Assembly (NCBI GenBank): GCA_900541315.1
Contig: UQJF01000048.1
Location: 1 to 19,073, forward strand
DNA: 19,073 nucleotides
Direction: 5' to 3'
Source of the DNA: an uncultured Clostridium sp.
Lineage (GTDB): Bacteria; Bacillota; Clostridia; Lachnospirales; Lachnospiraceae
In this document: one piece after another, positions 16,080 through 19,073 of the stretch
How positions within the stretch are numbered: the first letter of the stretch is position 1
Layout of the letters: each line of letters opens with the position of its first letter
The notes under the pieces: generated by a model
The model's database searches: none
Told to the model about the DNA's origin: nothing
Seen by the model: only the letters and a program-made list of their open reading frames with translations
Position numbers and translations under genes: made by a program

Positions 16080-16655
16080 GTGAAAAACTCTGTTTTATAT
16101 AAAAGGCTGAGCCGCAGCGCCATTGCAATCAGCCTGTTTTTGTGTCTGTTTATCATTCATGCCTGGCTTAACGGCCACTTTAGATCCATCAATACATTCC
16201 AGTCTTACATACGCAGTTTTGGACTGTTTGCGCCTTTTATGTTTGTGTTTATCCAGGCATTTCAGGTGGTGGTTCCTGTGCTGCCAGGATTTATTGGCTG
16301 TGTAGCGGGAGCTTTGCTCTTTGGCAGCATGGGCGGTTTCATCTATAACTATATCGGCATCTGCGTCGGTTCCATTATCGCTTTCCTTTTAGCAAAGCGT
16401 TATGGAATTTCCCTGGTAGATGCTATGTTTTCTTCTAAAAAATATAAAGTATGGACGGAACGGATCCGGAAAGCCCGAAGCTACGATGTGCTTTTCGGAC
16501 TTTCCATCCTTTTGCCTTTAGCTCCGGATGACTATTTATGCTACTTTTCCGGCCTGATCAATATGTCTGTACGAAAATTTGTGCTTATTATTCTTCTGGC
16601 AAAACCATGGTGCATCCTGTTTTACAGCTTCGGCACAGGAATGCTGATCCATTAG
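16080..16655 (+). CDS. TVP38/TMEM64 family membrane protein
   Basis: 191-residue polytopic membrane protein of the TVP38/TMEM64 (DedA-like, VTT domain) superfamily. Hydrophobic segments are at about 12-28, 47-66 and 70-105 with a last pair at about 136-152 and 165-188. The family blocks VVPVLPGFIGCVAGALLFGSMGGFIYNYIG (central re-entrant loop) and AKRYG are present, as is LLPLAPDDYLCYFSGL towards the end. Relatives act in membrane lipid homeostasis, some as lipid scramblases; the role here is not specified. Translation begins at GTG, supported by AAGGAGG ending 8 nt upstream. The stop codon sits in the ribosome site of a small frame that follows. Confidence 0.88.
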   Translation: MKNSVLYKRLSRSAIAISLFLCLFIIHAWLNGHFRSINTFQSYIRSFGLFAPFMFVFIQAFQVVVPVLPGFIGCVAGALLFGSMGGFIYNYIGICVGSIIAFLLAKRYGISLVDAMFSSKKYKVWTERIRKARSYDVLFGLSILLPLAPDDYLCYFSGLINMSVRKFVLIILLAKPWCILFYSFGTGMLIH

Positions 16656-16665
16656 GAAGTATTTT

Positions 16666-16972
16666 ATGGCAGAAATCAAACTTATTCCCGGCAATAAAAA
16701 TCAAATCCCGGTTTCCGAAAAAGACCATTATAAAAATCCCTGGATCTTATCAGCTGGTACACCATTTAAGAGACCTTCTCATCTCTGATACCAGCAGCCA
16801 CACCACCATCGAAGATCTGGCCCACATCTGCAGTGCTCCCTGGTGCGGCACAAATCTCAAAATGGTTGCCAAATCCTTAAGACCATTTTTAAGAGAATCG
16901 TCATTTGATTTTCCGGCACAGATAGGATACAATCGGAAATACCTTTTAATTTGTAAATATCTGGGAATTTAA
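16666..16972 (+). pseudogene. Possible broken small gene after the TVP38-family gene
   Basis: ATG 16666 follows AGGAAG at good spacing and begins a protein-like frame, MAEIKLIPGNKNQIPV and on, that stops after 40 residues at 16788. From about 16745 another frame reads through to a stop at 16972, with protein-like sequence such as TTIEDLAHICSAPWCGTNLKMV and IGYNRKYLLICKYLGI. A single small insertion or deletion near 16745-16785 would join them into one protein of about 100 residues. I recognise no family. It may instead be a genuine 40-residue protein followed by non-coding DNA. Confidence 0.35.
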
Positions 16973-17032
16973 AATTTTCGGGGATTTTTCGAATTTTAAG
17001 TCAAATCTTTTAGATAAGGACCAAATCTTAAC

Positions 17033-17671
17033 ATGCTTGGAAGAACACATTTTTTTATTGGTATATCCGCTGCTTTAGCAGTTATGCAGCCCTCCTCCAT
17101 GTCCACCTTAGTGGCTGGTGCGGGGGCTGCTGCTATTGGTGGCATGATCAGCGACATTGACTCAGGCACCTCCCAGGCCCATAAAGAGGCCGACAAGATC
17201 ATGACCGCAGCCATTGCCATTACCGCTGTAGTCATTTTCGCTGACTGTAAATTTCATGTAGGTATTTATGAACGTCTGATGCGCAACAGCAGTATTGCAA
17301 GACTTCTCACCGGTGCCATGGCATTTATCATCATCTGCACCTATGGTTCGGGACAGCCCCACCGCTCTTTTATGCACTCCTTTTTATCCATGTTCATGCT
17401 CACGGCCTGCATGGATGTGATCTATCCGGATGCAGCCCCTTATTTCGCCATTGCTTATGCTTCCCATCTGGCACTGGATATGTTAAATTACAGGCGGCTT
17501 CAGCTGATCTGGCCTATGAAACGTGGCTTCTCCCTAAAGCTCTGCTCCTCCCAGGGACTGATAAACCACCTGCTTTTGTCTGCCGGTATGGTCTGCGTTG
17601 TCCTAGAGCTGGTCACATCTATCCCTGCAAGAGGGCTGGCAGAGCGTATTGTTTCCTTTTTACCTTTTTGA
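17033..17671 (+). CDS. YdjM-like membrane-bound metal-dependent hydrolase
   Basis: 212-residue membrane protein of the YdjM/LexA-binding inner membrane hydrolase family (PF04307). Putative metal ligands are spread as in the family: TH at residues 5-6, ISDIDSGTSQAH (39-50), PHRSFMHSF (109-117) and SHLALDML (143-150). Hydrophobic segments lie between these blocks, with a last helix at about 182-198. E. coli YdjM is under SOS control; no LexA-type box was seen here. The substrate of the family is not known. The ribosome site is weak: AAGGA is about 12 nt before the ATG. The gene is followed by a 317-nt non-coding region carrying the purC promoter and an inverted-repeat element. Confidence 0.85.
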   Translation: MLGRTHFFIGISAALAVMQPSSMSTLVAGAGAAAIGGMISDIDSGTSQAHKEADKIMTAAIAITAVVIFADCKFHVGIYERLMRNSSIARLLTGAMAFIIICTYGSGQPHRSFMHSFLSMFMLTACMDVIYPDAAPYFAIAYASHLALDMLNYRRLQLIWPMKRGFSLKLCSSQGLINHLLLSAGMVCVVLELVTSIPARGLAERIVSFLPF

Positions 17672-17737
17672 ATAATGACTTTTAATTAGTACTGCTTATA
17701 TATCATACGTCATTTTTCACAAAAATTAATTATACTA

Positions 17738-17765
17738 TTGATTTTTGAAAATTTTTACGTATATT
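17738..17765 (+). promoter_or_regulatory. Predicted purC promoter
   Basis: TTGATT (17738-17743), a 16-nt spacer and TATATT (17760-17765). The transcript would start near 17772, before the inverted-repeat element, and carry the whole element in a leader of about 217 nt. Confidence 0.45.
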
Positions 17766-17779
17766 CTATAGGTAGATAG

Positions 17780-17951
17780 CAAAAAATCGTTACAGTTCAG
17801 CCATTACATCTTCTTGTTTCCATATTCATGAAAACAAGAAGCTTGGTGGTTCCACCATATGCTGATTTGGATGAAAAAGTGCTTATGCAAGCAAGCTTGC
17901 AACACACTTTCTCATTCAAACCAGCGCATGGCTGAACTGTAACAAAAAATC
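17780..17951. mobile_element. MITE-like element with cloverleaf interior
   Basis: Perfect 16-bp inverted repeats GTTACAGTTCAGCCAT (17789-17804) and its complement (17928-17943) bound a 155-bp unit. The same 8 bases, AAAAAATC, flank it on both sides (17781-17788 and 17944-17951), as a target-site duplication would. Inside are three hairpins: a 10-bp CTTCTTGTTT stem (17810-17841), TGGTG/CACCA (17844-17857) and a 16-bp stem with one mismatch (17866-17920) topped by GCAAGC/GCTTGC. No protein is encoded. It could equally be a structured RNA in the purC leader; the flanking repeats favour a mobile origin. Confidence 0.6.
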
Positions 17952-17988
17952 CCATTTAATTAAAATTCAAACATTGTGAGGTAGAAAG

Positions 17989-18849
17989 ATGAAGCCAGTT
18001 AAAGAAGGAAAAGTACGTGAAATCTATGACAACGGCGATAGCCTGATCATGGTCGCTACCGACCGCATCAGCTGCTTTGATGTGATTCTCCATAATACTG
18101 TTACCAAGAAAGGTACTGTTCTGACCCAGATGTCTAAATTCTGGTTTGACTACACAAAGGACATTCTTCCAAACCATATGATCTCTACTGACGTAAAAGA
18201 TATGCCTGAATTTTTCCAGACTCCTGAGTACGAAGGCAAGAGCATGATGTGCCGCAAGCTGAACATGCTTCCTCTGGAGTGCATCGTACGCGGTTATATC
18301 ACCGGAAGCGGCTGGAAGAGCTACAAGGAAAACGGTACTGTATGCGGCATCAAGCTTCCTGAAGGCTTAAAGGAATCTGACAAACTGCCTGAGCCGATCT
18401 TCACACCTTCTACCAAGGCCGAGATCGGTGATCACGATGAAAATATCTCCTACGAGCAGAGCATTGACCACCTGGAGAAACACTTCCCGGGAAAGGGAAA
18501 AGAATATGCTACCAAACTGCGTGACTACACCATTGCTCTTTACAAGAAGTGCGCTGACTACGCTTTAAGCAAAGGTATCATCATTGCTGATACCAAGTTT
18601 GAGTTCGGTCTGGATGAAGATGGAAATATTGTCCTTGGTGATGAAATGCTTACCCCGGACAGCTCCCGTTTCTGGCCTGCAGACGGCTATGAGCCCGGTC
18701 ATTCCCAGCCATCCTTTGACAAGCAGTTTGCCCGTGACTGGCTGACCTCTCATCCGGGAAATGACTGGACACTGCCAGAAGATGTTGTTCAGAAGACAAT
18801 TGATAAATATCTCCAGAGCTATAAGATGCTTACTGGAAAAGATCTGTAA
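17989..18849 (+). CDS. purC: Phosphoribosylaminoimidazole-succinocarboxamide synthase
   Basis: SAICAR synthase: joins aspartate to CAIR with ATP in step 8 of de novo purine synthesis, in the cytoplasm. The 286-residue protein opens with VKEGKVREIYDNG (the nucleotide-binding loop) and VATDRISCFDVIL, then has LPLECIVRGYITGSGWKSY (substrate-binding signature region), IIADTKFEFG and GDEMLTPDSSRFWP, so the active site looks complete. It is of the longer type (about 290-300 residues) rather than the about 237 of E. coli. GAGGT lies 6-8 nt before the ATG. No other pur gene is next to it in the window; a structured leader precedes it and a large palindrome follows. Confidence 0.97.
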   Translation: MKPVKEGKVREIYDNGDSLIMVATDRISCFDVILHNTVTKKGTVLTQMSKFWFDYTKDILPNHMISTDVKDMPEFFQTPEYEGKSMMCRKLNMLPLECIVRGYITGSGWKSYKENGTVCGIKLPEGLKESDKLPEPIFTPSTKAEIGDHDENISYEQSIDHLEKHFPGKGKEYATKLRDYTIALYKKCADYALSKGIIIADTKFEFGLDEDGNIVLGDEMLTPDSSRFWPADGYEPGHSQPSFDKQFARDWLTSHPGNDWTLPEDVVQKTIDKYLQSYKMLTGKDL

Positions 18850-18882
18850 AAGAACAGAGTTCAACAGACATGCCCCCATAAC

Positions 18883-19020
18883 AGAACGCCTGACATTCCT
18901 GATCCCAGGATTTCCTCCTCCGGATTACTTATGTACTCTCGGAGTCTTTCCTGCACTTGCCTTTGCAAGAAGATTCCGAGAATACATTACTTCAGGAACT
19001 CCAGGCGTTCTTTTTATTAT
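18883..19020 (+). terminator. Large nested palindrome ending in a T-tract, after purC
   Basis: Outer arms AGAACGCCTG (18883-18892) and CAGGCGTTCT (19002-19011) are perfect; TTCCTGA/TCAGGAA (18896-18902, 18992-18998) continue the stem. An inner 18-bp stem (18931-18948 with 18970-18987, one mismatch and one wobble) is capped by CTTGC-CTTT-GCAAG. TTTTTATTATTT follows, so it probably ends the purC transcript. It is much larger than a normal terminator and may be a repeat family that also terminates transcription. Confidence 0.6.
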
Positions 19021-19073
19021 TTACTATGAAAGTCCCGGACGGCAGCCGCGAATGAGCCATGCTTGCATGAGCG

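Noticed and set aside
16538..16660. Upstream part of a 144-codon frame overlapping the TVP38-family gene
   Set aside because: It lies in another frame of a well-supported gene. Only the part beyond 16656 is considered, as a possible broken gene.
16969..16999. TTAAAATT / AATTTTAA inverted repeat before the YdjM-like gene
   Set aside because: Only A-T pairs in an AT-rich stretch with a 15-nt loop; too weak to call a terminator or operator.
17789..17943. Purine, PRPP or guanidine-type riboswitch upstream of purC
   Set aside because: None of the conserved core sequences I know for these classes is visible, and the perfect terminal repeats with flanking duplications fit a mobile element better.

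Overview
The window looks like a chromosomal segment of a low-to-mid-GC Gram-positive anaerobe of the class Clostridia, most likely a Lachnospiraceae gut bacterium. The reasons are strong AGGAGG-type ribosome binding sites, a T-box leader, a TIGR03905/TSCPD protein, a DUF975 protein and a short Firmicutes-type glucose-6-phosphate isomerase. The taxonomic call is inference; no rRNA gene is present.

Layout: positions 1-8490 are mostly minus-strand core genes. These are transketolase (tkt) and glucose-6-phosphate isomerase (pgi), each with its own terminator, then a GtrII-like membrane glucosyltransferase, an unrecognised membrane protein and MTA/SAH nucleosidase (mtnN). A small plus-strand TSCPD gene and a minus-strand DUF975 gene converge on a shared terminator at 7801-7829. 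Positions 8744-9191 hold a promoter and a complete T-box leader whose specifier (UGG) and acceptor-pairing base (C) both point to tRNA-Trp. Directly downstream, however, is a ribose/xylose-type ABC import operon (lipoprotein, double-NBD ATPase, permease) ending in an FGGY sugar kinase, not a tryptophan gene.

The sugar kinase ends tail-to-tail, with a 13-nt overlap, against a minus-strand two-gene module: an XRE-type regulator and a short HipA-fold kinase that lacks the usual HipA N-terminal subdomain. Two identical palindromic sites sit just upstream of that module's promoter. Then come, on the plus strand, a TVP38/TMEM64 membrane protein, a possibly broken small gene, a YdjM-like membrane hydrolase and purC.

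The most unusual non-coding structures flank purC. Upstream, a 155-bp element has 16-bp perfect terminal inverted repeats, 8-bp flanking direct repeats and a cloverleaf-like interior; it lies between a predicted promoter and purC. Downstream is a 129-bp nested palindrome ending in a T-tract. Half of one of its arms recurs immediately upstream of the sugar-ABC operon.
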